This document shows positions 25,835 through 36,817 of a stretch of 64,000 nucleotides of DNA, in pieces. Every line of letters begins with the position of its first letter. Position 1 is the first letter of the stretch. Both the position numbers and the translations under genes were made by a program. Under the pieces are notes generated by a model. That model was not told the DNA's origin, ran no database searches, and worked only from the letters and a program-made list of their open reading frames with translations. The stretch spans positions 21,390 to 85,389 of the forward strand of contig JAQVNJ010000010.1 in assembly GCA_028703175.1 (NCBI GenBank), in the 5' to 3' direction. Origin of the DNA: JAAYCB01 sp012744395 (GTDB lineage Bacteria > Planctomycetota > Planctomycetia > Pirellulales > Thermoguttaceae).

Positions 25835-26548
25835 CTATTCGGGCGCCGCGGGCACGGGCACGGGCACCTTGTTCGTCGGCCGGACAACCACATACCCGCC
25901 ACTTGGCCCGGGAACCGCACCGCAAACCAGCAGCAAGCCGTTCTCCTCGTCGACACGGACGACGCGCAGGTTCCGCACGGTGCTGCGGGCATTGCCATAT
26001 TGGCCCGCCATCCGCTTTCCCTTGAACATCCGCGCCGGATAGGCGCTTGAGCCCTGACCGCCGATATGCCGGTGGACCTTCTTGACACCGTGGCTGGCCC
26101 GCTGGCCGCGGAAATTGTGCCGCTTCATCGCGCCCGCGTAACCGCGGCCGATGCTCGTGCCGGTGACGTCGACAGCCGCCACGTCCGCAAAGACGCCGAC
26201 CTTGATTTCCTGGCCGACCTGGTAGTTTTCCGAAGAGATGCGCAGCTCGCGGACAAACCGCTTCGGCTCGCAACCGGCCTTGGAGACGGCGGCCACCCCG
26301 GCCGCCCCCCGGGACCTCTGACGCTTGCTGTCGAGCTTGGCGACATGGCCGCGCTCGCTGCGTCGGGCGAGTCGGCGAGGCTTGTCCAGGTATCCGAGCT
26401 GCACAGCCTGATAGCCATCGCGCTCCGCGGTCTTCAACTGGAGCACGTGGCAAGGCCCCGCCTGGATGACGGTGACCGGGATCACGTTTCCGGTCGGATC
26501 ATAGATCTGCGTCATCCCGACCTTGCGGCCGAGTATTCCGATACCCAT
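25835..26548 (-). CDS. rplC: Large ribosomal subunit protein L3
   Basis: 237 aa. L3 helps start 50S assembly and reaches the peptidyl transferase centre. It begins MGIGILGRKVGMTQIYDPTG and has the signature KRHNFRGQRASHGVKKVHRH, followed by GSSAYPARMFKGKRMAGQYG near the tip of its long loop. A short Pro/Val-rich tail ends the protein. It follows rpsJ by 118 nt. Confidence 0.97.
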   Translation of the reverse strand: MGIGILGRKVGMTQIYDPTGNVIPVTVIQAGPCHVLQLKTAERDGYQAVQLGYLDKPRRLARRSERGHVAKLDSKRQRSRGAAGVAAVSKAGCEPKRFVRELRISSENYQVGQEIKVGVFADVAAVDVTGTSIGRGYAGAMKRHNFRGQRASHGVKKVHRHIGGQGSSAYPARMFKGKRMAGQYGNARSTVRNLRVVRVDEENGLLLVCGAVPGPSGGYVVVRPTNKVPVPVPAAPE

Positions 26549-26666
26549 CGTTCTCGCCTCTCACCCGTCGCTGGCCCGGGAGCCGCCGGCCCGCGGCCGC
26601 GCTTACCCGCCCAGCTTCCAGATCATAGGAAATCCCGGAGAAACCACCACCAACCGCCCCGCCGAC

Positions 26667-26996
26667 TCAGTGCCGCGCCGAGGCTTTGATCTTAATATCG
26701 ACGCCGGCCGGCAAGCTGAGCTTATTCAGCGCCTCGATCGTCTTGGCCGTCGCCTGAACGATATCCACCAGCCGCTTGTGCGTGCGAATCTCGAATTGCT
26801 GCCGAGCCTTCTTGTCCACATGCGGGCTGGACAGGACCGTGTATCGTTCGACGCGCGTTGGCAATGGAATTGGGCCATGGACGATCGATCCGGTCCGTTT
26901 CGCCGTATCGACAATCTCGCCAGCGCTCTGGTCGAGAATGGCATGGTCGTAGGCTTCCATGCGAATCCGGATAATCTCAGTCGTTTGACCAGCCAC
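26667..26996 (-). CDS. rpsJ: Small ribosomal subunit protein S10, first gene of the cluster
   Basis: 109 aa. S10 sits in the 30S head and elsewhere also serves as the NusE antitermination factor. The sequence has IIRIRMEAYDHAILDQSAGE, then the PLPTRVERYTVLSSPHVDKK loop and ARQQFEIRTHKRLVDI, all family features. It starts at GTG 26996 with GGGGAG 7 nt upstream. It is the first gene after a strong promoter at 27070-27098, with a 68-nt leader starting with a hairpin. No rpsL-rpsG-fusA-tuf genes precede it; a divergent hybrid kinase does. Confidence 0.97.
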   Translation of the reverse strand: MAGQTTEIIRIRMEAYDHAILDQSAGEIVDTAKRTGSIVHGPIPLPTRVERYTVLSSPHVDKKARQQFEIRTHKRLVDIVQATAKTIEALNKLSLPAGVDIKIKASARH

Positions 26997-27041
26997 AGAC
27001 TATCTCCCCGGTCACCCAATTCCAGATTGCCAAAGACAGGC

Positions 27042-27060
27042 CCCGCTTCGTGGAAGCGGG
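27042..27060 (-). promoter_or_regulatory. 5'-terminal leader hairpin of the ribosomal transcript
   Basis: CCCGCTTC and GAAGCGGG form a perfect 8-bp stem with a 3-nt loop. With the predicted start near 27063 it begins about 3-4 nt into the RNA, a position known to protect mRNA 5' ends. It could also be a control site for a ribosomal protein. Confidence 0.55.
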
Positions 27061-27069
27061 AAACTACAG

Positions 27070-27098
27070 ATCGTACCACCGAACGCAAAACGCGTCAA
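27070..27098 (-). promoter_or_regulatory. Strong sigma-70-type promoter of the S10-spc-alpha cluster
   Basis: On the minus strand TTGACG (5 of 6) is followed after exactly 17 nt by TACGAT (4 of 6). The predicted start near 27063 gives a 67-68-nt leader to the rpsJ GTG. It is the best promoter match in the window and is placed where the largest operon needs it. Confidence 0.7.
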
Positions 27099-27594
27099 CC
27101 GGCCGGAGAGCGTTTTTTTCCTCGCCCTCGCGGTGAGGCCTCGCAGCCGGGCTGCGGATCGGAGAACGCGCCAGCCGGCTGGCGACCTCCTTGCCCCTGC
27201 TGCACTTGCCCCTGCTGCAAAGCCGCCTCGGCCGGCAAGCCTTCGCCAGGCCCGACAGCTTGCCCAGCCCCTCCGCTCAACCGCCGTGCGGAAGCGAGCC
27301 CGTCAATTTAGCACGGCAATGCCGCCTTGAAAATGGGTGTATCGCCCAATGGCAGCCGATTCTTGAGAAAACGCCCGGTAGACTGCCTGGCCACCGCCAA
27401 ACGCGGCAGCGCGCGCCCGGAGCCCAAGGGGGCGGCGCCCGCACGCGGCGGGCTGGGGCGATTCTTGGACCTGAAGATGGGAACATCCCCCGAAAGGAGT
27501 ACAGCAGCCGCCCCAAGTCCGCCCGGCTGGACGCCGCGAACCGCCCGGCTGGGGTTCTCGATCGACCGTGGCTGGATTTCCTGCCCCTCCGTCT
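27099..27594. other. Divergent intergenic region upstream of rpsJ and the hybrid kinase
   Basis: About 500 nt with no gene that I can support. It contains two nearly identical 15-nt units at 27191-27220 (built on TTGCCCCTGCTGCA), and two short hairpin-like motifs, TGGGTGTATCGCCCA near 27330 and GATGGGAACATC near 27476. Open frames on both strands here lack ribosome sites and consistent third-position bias. Confidence 0.5.
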
Positions 27595-27622
27595 TTGAAC
27601 CGCGTGCCGGGGATGATAGGAT
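27595..27622 (+). promoter_or_regulatory. Candidate promoter of the hybrid kinase gene
   Basis: TTGAAC, then 16 nt, then TAGGAT, each 4 of 6 to consensus. The predicted start near 27629 would leave about a 50-nt leader before ATG 27680. The match is modest. Confidence 0.35.
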
Positions 27623-27679
27623 TCGTGGCGGGAAGGTCGGCGATGGACGCAGCGGCCTGCCAATTGGGGGGCTCACCGG

Positions 27680-30541
<2,862 letters not shown>

Positions 30542-30579
30542 GACAAGGCCGCGCTCAACGGGTCCGGCGATCGGATTGC

Positions 30580-30598
30580 GGCGGAGGTCTGCTCCGCC
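30580..30598 (+). terminator. Stem-loop after the hybrid kinase
   Basis: GGCGGAG and CTCCGCC form a perfect 7-bp stem with a 5-nt loop, 39 nt past the stop codon. No U-run follows, so it is a weak or Rho-assisted terminator candidate. Confidence 0.4.
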
Positions 30599-30611
30599 AG
30601 CAACCGCTGGC

Positions 30612-30641
30612 TTGCCATAGGCAACCGGGAATGTGTACGCT
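30612..30641 (+). promoter_or_regulatory. Candidate promoter with overlapping palindrome before the addB-like gene
   Basis: TTGCCA (5 of 6 to -35), 18 nt, then TACGCT (3 of 6 to -10). The -35 lies inside a perfect palindrome, TTGCC-ATA-GGCAA (30612-30624), which could be an operator. The gene starts about 45 nt after the predicted RNA start. Confidence 0.3.
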
Positions 30642-30692
30642 GGGGCCCACGGCAGAAGGGTTCAAGCTACTCGCCGCAGGAAGGGAGCCATC

Positions 30693-33512
30693 ATGATCCA
30701 GCGCGTCTTTCTCGGCTGGGACCGGCCGGCCCTGGCGGCGGCGGCCGACTGGCTGGCCGCCCGCTACGCCACGGGCGATTCGATCGACATGAGCCAGGTG
30801 ATCGTGGCCGTGCCGGGCGGCCGTGCCGGACGGCGCCTCGAGGAGTTGCTGCTGGACCGCGGCGAAGCGGCCGGGCTCCCCTTTGCCCCGCCGCAGACGA
30901 CGACCGTCGGCCACCTGCCGGAGATGCTCTACCTCGCCCGCAGACCGTTCGCCGACCGGCTGACGCAGCAATTGGCCTGGATCGAGGCCCTCGACCGGAC
31001 CGATCCGGCCCAGCTTGCGCACCTGGTGGCCGAGTTGCCCGCCAAGGCCGACCTGGCGGGCCGTCTCGCCCTGGGGGAGATGCTGGCTCGGCTGCATCGC
31101 GAGCTGGCGGCCGACGACCTGGATTTCCGCCGCGTCGCCGAGTGCGGCGCGGCCCTGGAAGACTTTCCCGAGGAGGCCCGCTGGGAGGCCCTGGCCATTG
31201 TCCAGGACACGTACCTGCGGATTCTTGACGAATTGGAGCTGTGGGACCTCCAGACCGCGCGGCTCTACGCAATCCGCAATCGCGAGTGCCACACCGACGG
31301 CGAGGTGATCCTTGTCGGCACGGTCGACCTGAACCTTGCCCAGCGGCGGATCCTCGATCAGATCGGCGAACAGGTCACAGCGCTCGTGTTCGCTCCCGAA
31401 TCGTTCTCCGACGGGTTCGACGCGCACGGCTGCCTGGCGGTCGAGGCCTGGCAAGACGCCCGGCTGTCGTTGCGCGACGACCAGATTGAAATCGCCGGCG
31501 GTCCCGCCGACCAGGCGGCGGCGATTGTCCGCGCGATCGCCGGCTTTGGGGGGCGTTTCGCGGCCGATGAAATCACCGTCGGCGTGCCATCCGAAGCGCT
31601 CCTGCCGTACGTCGAGCAATCCCTCGCCCAGTGCGAGATCCCGGCGCGCTACGGGCCGGGGCGCTCGATCGCCCGATCCTCGCCGTATCGCCTCCTGGCG
31701 GCCACGGCCGACTATCTGGAAACCCGGTCGTTTTGGGCCGTAGCCGCCCTGTTGCGGCACCCCGCCGTGGCCGACTGGCTGGTTTCCCAGCAGGTCCGCG
31801 GCGACTGGCTGACCGAGGCGGACGCGTACCAGACCGCCCATCTGCCGGCCAGCGCCGACGGCTCGTGGTGCGGTCCGGCGGAGTCGTACCCAGCGCTCAA
31901 ACAAGCCGATGCGGCGTTTTCCGCGCTGCTCGAGTCGCGTTTTGGCCGGTTCGCGCCCGCAGCGGTCCGGCCCTTGAGCGAGTGGGGGCAGCCGATCCTC
32001 GATTACCTGGCGGACGTGTTTGGAGTCCGCCCCCTGGAACGCGACAAGGAGCCCGACCGGACGCATTGGCTGGCCTGCGAGGCGGCGCGCGAAGCGCTTG
32101 CCGGCCATGCGGGGCTGAATCGCCTGGGCTCGCTCCAGCCATCGGTCTGCGCGGCGGATGCGATCCGCCTGGCCCTCCGGCAGCTGGAGAGCCAGGCAAT
32201 CGCTCCGCCACCCGACCCGGGCGCTGTCGAGTTGCTCGGCTGGCTGGAGTTGCCTTGGGACGACGCGCCGGCCCTGGTCGTTTGCGGCCTGAACGACCAG
32301 ACGATCCCCGACTCGGTCAATGCGGACCTGTTCCTGCCCGACCGCATCCGGCGACAACTGGGGATCGAAGACAACGACCGCCGTTACGCGCGCGACCTCT
32401 ACGCCCTCTCCGTGCTGATCGCTTCTCGGCAGGAGCTTCGGGTGATTGCCGGGCGGACCAGTCCGGAGGGGAGCCCCTTGGCGCCAAGCCGGCTGCTGTT
32501 CGCCTGCGACGACGAGACGGTCGCCCGCCGCGCGCTGGACTATTTCGGCGAACGGCCCAGCCCGCGGGTGTTGATTCTGCCCGGCTCGCTCCGGCCCGGG
32601 CAGAGTCACTGCACCTTGCAGCCCCCGCAGCCGCGCCCCTCCGAGGGCGAGGTCTCCTCGATGCGGGTGACGGAATTCCGCGATTACCTGGCCTGCCCCT
32701 ACCGCTATTATCTCAGGCACCGATTGGGCCTGGCGGCGGTTGCCGACAACAGCGCCGAACTGGACGCGGCGGCCTTCGGTTCGCTTGCCCACGACGTCTT
32801 GGCCGACTTCGGCGAAAGCGAGCTGGCCGCCAGCACGGACGCCGAAGAGATCGGCTTGCTGCTGGACGAATTGCTCAGCCGGCGGGTGTTCCAGGAATAC
32901 GGCAAGCGGCCCTTGCCGGCGGTCCACGTCCAGATCGCCCAGCTCCGCCACCGCCTGGCCAGTCTGGCCCGCTGGCAGGCGGATTGGGCCGGGCAGGGAT
33001 GGCGGATCGTGCACGTGGAGAAAGACATGGCCGCCAACGGCGTCGTGTTGACGGTCGACGAGCGGGAGCTGAAATTGCGCGGCCGGATCGACCGCATCGA
33101 TTTCAACGACGCGACCGGCGCGTGGGCGATCCTCGACTACAAGACCTCCGAGAGCGGCAAGACTCCGGAGCAGACGCACCAGAAAGGGCGCGCGTGGATC
33201 GACCTCCAACTGCCGCTCTACCGGCACCTGGCTTCCGCCCTCAAACTGGAGGGACCGATCCAACTCGGCTACATCGTCTTGCCCAAGGACGTCGCCAGGA
33301 TCGGCGCGCTGATTGCCGGTTGGAGCGAGGAGGACCTGGAATCGGCCGACGGCGCGGCCAAGGAGGTGGTCCGCAAGGTCTGGCGGGGGGAGTTCTGGCC
33401 GCCGAAGACGCCGCCTCCCCCGTTTTCCGAGGAGTTTGCCGCGATTTGCCAGGATGGGCAGTTCGGCGCGTTGGCGGAAAGCCTGCTGGAGGAAGGAGGC
33501 GATGCGGAATGA
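30693..33512 (+). CDS. addB: AddB-like helicase-nuclease subunit with PD-(D/E)XK domain
   Basis: 939 aa. In the AddAB complex this subunit recognises recombination hotspots and cuts one strand during double-strand break repair. The N-terminal helicase-like part has VAVPGGRAGRRLEELLLD near residue 33 in place of a working Walker A. The nuclease is C-terminal: HDVLADF, GRIDRID and AILDYKTS (near 793-818), then QLPLYRHL. A CPYRYYLR motif near 668 matches the first cysteine of the AddB iron-sulfur staple, but the three-cysteine cluster expected after the nuclease is missing; only one Cys remains there. ATG 30693 has AAGGGAG upstream. The stop overlaps the next gene by 4 nt. Confidence 0.8.
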   Translation: MIQRVFLGWDRPALAAAADWLAARYATGDSIDMSQVIVAVPGGRAGRRLEELLLDRGEAAGLPFAPPQTTTVGHLPEMLYLARRPFADRLTQQLAWIEALDRTDPAQLAHLVAELPAKADLAGRLALGEMLARLHRELAADDLDFRRVAECGAALEDFPEEARWEALAIVQDTYLRILDELELWDLQTARLYAIRNRECHTDGEVILVGTVDLNLAQRRILDQIGEQVTALVFAPESFSDGFDAHGCLAVEAWQDARLSLRDDQIEIAGGPADQAAAIVRAIAGFGGRFAADEITVGVPSEALLPYVEQSLAQCEIPARYGPGRSIARSSPYRLLAATADYLETRSFWAVAALLRHPAVADWLVSQQVRGDWLTEADAYQTAHLPASADGSWCGPAESYPALKQADAAFSALLESRFGRFAPAAVRPLSEWGQPILDYLADVFGVRPLERDKEPDRTHWLACEAAREALAGHAGLNRLGSLQPSVCAADAIRLALRQLESQAIAPPPDPGAVELLGWLELPWDDAPALVVCGLNDQTIPDSVNADLFLPDRIRRQLGIEDNDRRYARDLYALSVLIASRQELRVIAGRTSPEGSPLAPSRLLFACDDETVARRALDYFGERPSPRVLILPGSLRPGQSHCTLQPPQPRPSEGEVSSMRVTEFRDYLACPYRYYLRHRLGLAAVADNSAELDAAAFGSLAHDVLADFGESELAASTDAEEIGLLLDELLSRRVFQEYGKRPLPAVHVQIAQLRHRLASLARWQADWAGQGWRIVHVEKDMAANGVVLTVDERELKLRGRIDRIDFNDATGAWAILDYKTSESGKTPEQTHQKGRAWIDLQLPLYRHLASALKLEGPIQLGYIVLPKDVARIGALIAGWSEEDLESADGAAKEVVRKVWRGEFWPPKTPPPPFSEEFAAICQDGQFGALAESLLEEGGDAE

Positions 33513-36500
33513 ATCCCACCGGAGATCGTTTTCCCAACCTGGTCGTCCATGCCTCGGCGGGCACCGGCAAAACGTTCCAGCTCAGCAACCGCTACATCGC
33601 CCTGGTGGCCCGCGGAGATTCGCCGGACACGATCCTGGCGACCACGTTCACGCGAAAAGCCGCCGGCGAGATTCTTGACCGCGTCCTGTTCCGGCTCGCG
33701 GAAGCGGCAAGCGAGGACAAGAAGCTCAGCGAACTGGCCGGCCACATCGGCGATCGCGGGTTCGACCGGAGCGGCTGCCTGGCGCTGCTCTGCCGCCTGG
33801 CGCGGTTCATTCACCGCCTGCGGATCTCCACGCTCGACAGCTTCTTCATCCAGGTCGCGCAGAGCTTCTGCCTCGAGCTCGGGCTCCCCCCCGGCTGGAC
33901 GATCGCCGAGGAGACCGACGACGCGCGGCGCCGCAACGAGGCGATCCAGATGGTCCTCCAAAGCGAAACGACCGACGACGTGCTGCGGCTGATGCACCTG
34001 TTGAGCAAAGGGGAGGCCTCGCGGTCGGTGGCCGAACAGATCCGCGGCATCGTCGACAGTCTGTATCCGTTCTACCAAGAAGCCCCCTCCGAGGCCTGGC
34101 AGGCCCTGCCGCGCCGCAAGCCGCTCGATTCCGACCGGCTCGAGGCGGCCCTGGCGGCGCTGGCCGCCGTCGCCCTGCCCGAGAATCAGCATTACGCGAA
34201 CGCCAGGAGCGGGGATCTGGCGGCCGCCGAGGCGGGTGACTGGGAATTGTTCCTTGGCCGTGGCCTGGCGGCCAAGATTCTCGCCGGCCAGGAGAAGTAT
34301 CAGCGGGTGGTGATTCCCGCGGAGGTGGTGGCGGTCTACAAGCCGCTGATCGAGCACGGCCAGGCGCTGCTGGTCGGCCGCATCGCCGACCAGACGGCGG
34401 CCACGCAGGGCCTCCTCGCCAGGTTCGATGCGGCCTATCGGCGGATCAAGCTGCGGCGCCGCGGCCTGCTTTTCGACGATGTCACGCGGCTCCTCGCCGA
34501 CTCGCTCGACGAGCGGAGGCTGGACCGCGTCGTTTACCGGCTGGACGCCCGCGTGGCCCACCTGCTGCTCGACGAGTTCCAGGACACTTCGTCCCAGCAG
34601 TGGCGGGTCCTCCGCCCATTTGCGCGGCGGATCGTGGCGCATCCCGGACGGCAGTCCTTTTTCTGCGTCGGCGACGTCAAACAGGCGATCTACGGTTGGC
34701 GCGGCGGGGTGGCCGAAATCCTCGAAACGCTCCGCGGGGAACTCGACGGGCTCGCCTTCCGCTCCCTCCAGGCCAGTTGGCGGTCGAGCCGGCCGGTGAT
34801 CGAAACGGTCAACCGGGTCTTCGCCAACTTGCCGGCCAATCCAGCGCTGCGGGACCATCGCGCCGCGGCCGACCGCTGGCAGAAGCGTTTCACCAGGCAC
34901 ACGACGATGCGGAAGGCGATCCCCGGCCATTGCCGGCTCAGCGTCGCGCCCCGCGTCGAGGAAGGGGGAGACCAGGGGACCGCGACGCTGATCCATGCGG
35001 CCGAACTGGTCGGGCGGCTGGCCGGGGAGGCCGCGGATTGTTCGATCGGCGTCCTTGTGCGGAAAAACACGGCGGTCGCCCGGCTGATTTACGAGCTTCG
35101 GCGGCGCAACGTCGAGGCCAGCGAGGAGGGGGGCAACCCCTTGACCGACTCGCCGGCGGTCCAACTCCTCGTCTCCCTGCTCACGTTGGCCGATCATCCG
35201 GGCGACACGGCCGCTCGGTTCCACGTGGCCCACTCGCCGCTCGCCGCGCCGCTGGGCCTGTCCAACCATGGGGACACGGGCGCCGCCCGGCGGTTTTCCG
35301 CCGCCGCCCGGCGGCAGCTCGTCGAACGGGGCTACGGGCCGGTCCTCCGCGGCTGGACGCAGTTGCTCGCCCCGGCGGTCGACAAGCGCGACCTGGACCG
35401 CCTCCTGCAACTGGTGGAAATGGCTTATGCATATGAACCCTCGGCCACGCTGCGGGCCGATCGGTTCATCGAGATCGTCGCCAGCCGCCGGGTGGAATCG
35501 CCCAGCGCCGCCCGCGTCCGCGTGATGACCATCCACCAGGCGAAGGGCCTCCAGTTCGACATCGTCGTGCTGCCCGAGCTGGACGCCAGGCTCAGCGGGC
35601 AGGCGCCGTCGCTGGTCGTCGGCCGCCCCGGCCCCACCCAGCCGATCGAGCGGGTCTGCCGGTATGTGAACGAGAAGATCCGCCCCGTGCTGCCCGAGGC
35701 ATTTCAGCAGATGCACGAGGATTGCTCGCGGCAGAGCATCGAGGAAGCGCTCTGCGTGCTCTACGTGGCGCTGACCCGCCCGATCCACGCCCTGCATATG
35801 ATCCTCGCGCCGGCCAGGGCAAACGAGAGGTCCGTGCCCGCCACGGCCGCGGGCATCCTCCGCTGTGCCCTCGGCTCGCAAGGCGCCGAGCCGCTGTCGA
35901 TCCTTTATGAGTACGGCGACCCGGACTGGATCGGAAAGCGCGCCGTCGAGCGCCGGCCGCAAGCCGCCGCCCGGGAAGAACCGCTGGTTGTCGAACTGGC
36001 TCCCTCGCGGCCCCGGCCCCGCCGCGGGCTGGAATCGCAAAGTCCCTCGGAACTGGAGGGGGGGCCGCGGATCGACCTGGCCGCCGCGCTTCAGATCGGC
36101 AAGTCCGCGGCTTTCGACTGGGGCACGGCGGTCCACAAGTGCTTCGAGCAGATCGCCTGGCTCGACCGGGGCGCGCCGGACGACGAGACGCTGAGGCTGC
36201 GCCTCCAGGGGTTGCGGCTTCCGGAGGTTGACTTTGGCGCGGTCATCGCACAGTTCCGCCGAGCCCTGGCATTCCCCTCGATCCGCGCGGTCCTCAGTCG
36301 CTCCGCCTACCGCAAGGCAACGGCCGCGGCCGATGCTCCCTTGGCCCCGATCCTGGCCGCGTTCCCGGGAGACCTCGATCCGCGGGTGTGGAACGAGCGC
36401 TCCTTCGTCGTCCGCCAGGGCAAGGCGATCCTCCGCGGAACGATTGACCGCCTGGTGGTCCTGTTCGACAGGGAGACGCCCGTCGCCGCCGAGATTCTCG

Positions 36501-36682
36501 ATTTCAAGAGCGATGTGATCGATGCGAACGATGCAGCCGCCCGGCAGGCCAAGCTCGCGCTCTACCGCCCCCAATTGGAGGCCTACCGGTCGGCGGTCTC
36601 GCGCCGCTATGGGCTTGCCGCCGACCGGGTCTCCAGCCGGCTTGTATTCGTCCAGTCCGGCCTGGTCGTTGCGCTGGAGTGA
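33509..36682 (+). CDS. addA: AddA-like UvrD-family helicase-nuclease
   Basis: 1057 aa. A superfamily 1 helicase motor with a C-terminal nuclease. Motifs in order: Walker A ASAGTGKT (residues 15-22), motif Ia TTFTRKAAGE, motif II LLLDEFQDT near 351, motif III GDVKQAIYGWRGG near 388, motif V VMTIHQAKGLQFD near 673, motif VI LYVALTRP, and a PD-(D/E)XK nuclease with GTIDRLVV and ILDFKSD near 977-1002. It should unwind and resect DNA ends with the AddB-like partner encoded just upstream (ATGA overlap). The frame is open far upstream inside addB, but ATG 33509 with GGAAGGAGG before it is the only sensible start. Confidence 0.9.
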   Translation: MNPTGDRFPNLVVHASAGTGKTFQLSNRYIALVARGDSPDTILATTFTRKAAGEILDRVLFRLAEAASEDKKLSELAGHIGDRGFDRSGCLALLCRLARFIHRLRISTLDSFFIQVAQSFCLELGLPPGWTIAEETDDARRRNEAIQMVLQSETTDDVLRLMHLLSKGEASRSVAEQIRGIVDSLYPFYQEAPSEAWQALPRRKPLDSDRLEAALAALAAVALPENQHYANARSGDLAAAEAGDWELFLGRGLAAKILAGQEKYQRVVIPAEVVAVYKPLIEHGQALLVGRIADQTAATQGLLARFDAAYRRIKLRRRGLLFDDVTRLLADSLDERRLDRVVYRLDARVAHLLLDEFQDTSSQQWRVLRPFARRIVAHPGRQSFFCVGDVKQAIYGWRGGVAEILETLRGELDGLAFRSLQASWRSSRPVIETVNRVFANLPANPALRDHRAAADRWQKRFTRHTTMRKAIPGHCRLSVAPRVEEGGDQGTATLIHAAELVGRLAGEAADCSIGVLVRKNTAVARLIYELRRRNVEASEEGGNPLTDSPAVQLLVSLLTLADHPGDTAARFHVAHSPLAAPLGLSNHGDTGAARRFSAAARRQLVERGYGPVLRGWTQLLAPAVDKRDLDRLLQLVEMAYAYEPSATLRADRFIEIVASRRVESPSAARVRVMTIHQAKGLQFDIVVLPELDARLSGQAPSLVVGRPGPTQPIERVCRYVNEKIRPVLPEAFQQMHEDCSRQSIEEALCVLYVALTRPIHALHMILAPARANERSVPATAAGILRCALGSQGAEPLSILYEYGDPDWIGKRAVERRPQAAAREEPLVVELAPSRPRPRRGLESQSPSELEGGPRIDLAAALQIGKSAAFDWGTAVHKCFEQIAWLDRGAPDDETLRLRLQGLRLPEVDFGAVIAQFRRALAFPSIRAVLSRSAYRKATAAADAPLAPILAAFPGDLDPRVWNERSFVVRQGKAILRGTIDRLVVLFDRETPVAAEILDFKSDVIDANDAAARQAKLALYRPQLEAYRSAVSRRYGLAADRVSSRLVFVQSGLVVALE

Positions 36683-36765
36683 GGTTGGCGCGTCTCTTGG
36701 TGGGCTGGCGCCGGCGGCCTGATGGGCGCGAGGCGGTCTGCCCTCCCGCGGCGGTGGCCGCCGCT

Positions 36766-36793
36766 CAGAGCGGCTCGGGCCCGGTCCGCTCTG
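36766..36793. terminator. Stem-loop between two converging genes
   Basis: CAGAGCGG and CCGCTCTG form a perfect 8-bp stem around a 12-nt GC-rich loop. It lies between the ends of addA (plus) and the beta-helix gene (minus), so it could end both transcripts. No U-run is seen. Confidence 0.45.
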
Positions 36794-36817
36794 CACCACC
36801 CCACGGCCGTTGCGGGC

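Noticed and set aside
27191..27220. Small protein gene with a repeated Gln-rich motif near 27095-27280
   Set aside because: Only a 15-nt duplication; no ribosome site, no third-position bias and no homology that I can recognise.
31631..33508. N-terminal extension of the addA-like protein over addB
   Set aside because: The extension overlaps a gene with recognised domains in another frame; the Walker A motif sits at the usual distance from ATG 33509.
33269..36799. A 1176-codon open frame opposite the addA-like gene
   Set aside because: Mirror of a helicase with all motifs; the protein would be Arg/Gly/Pro-rich without domains.
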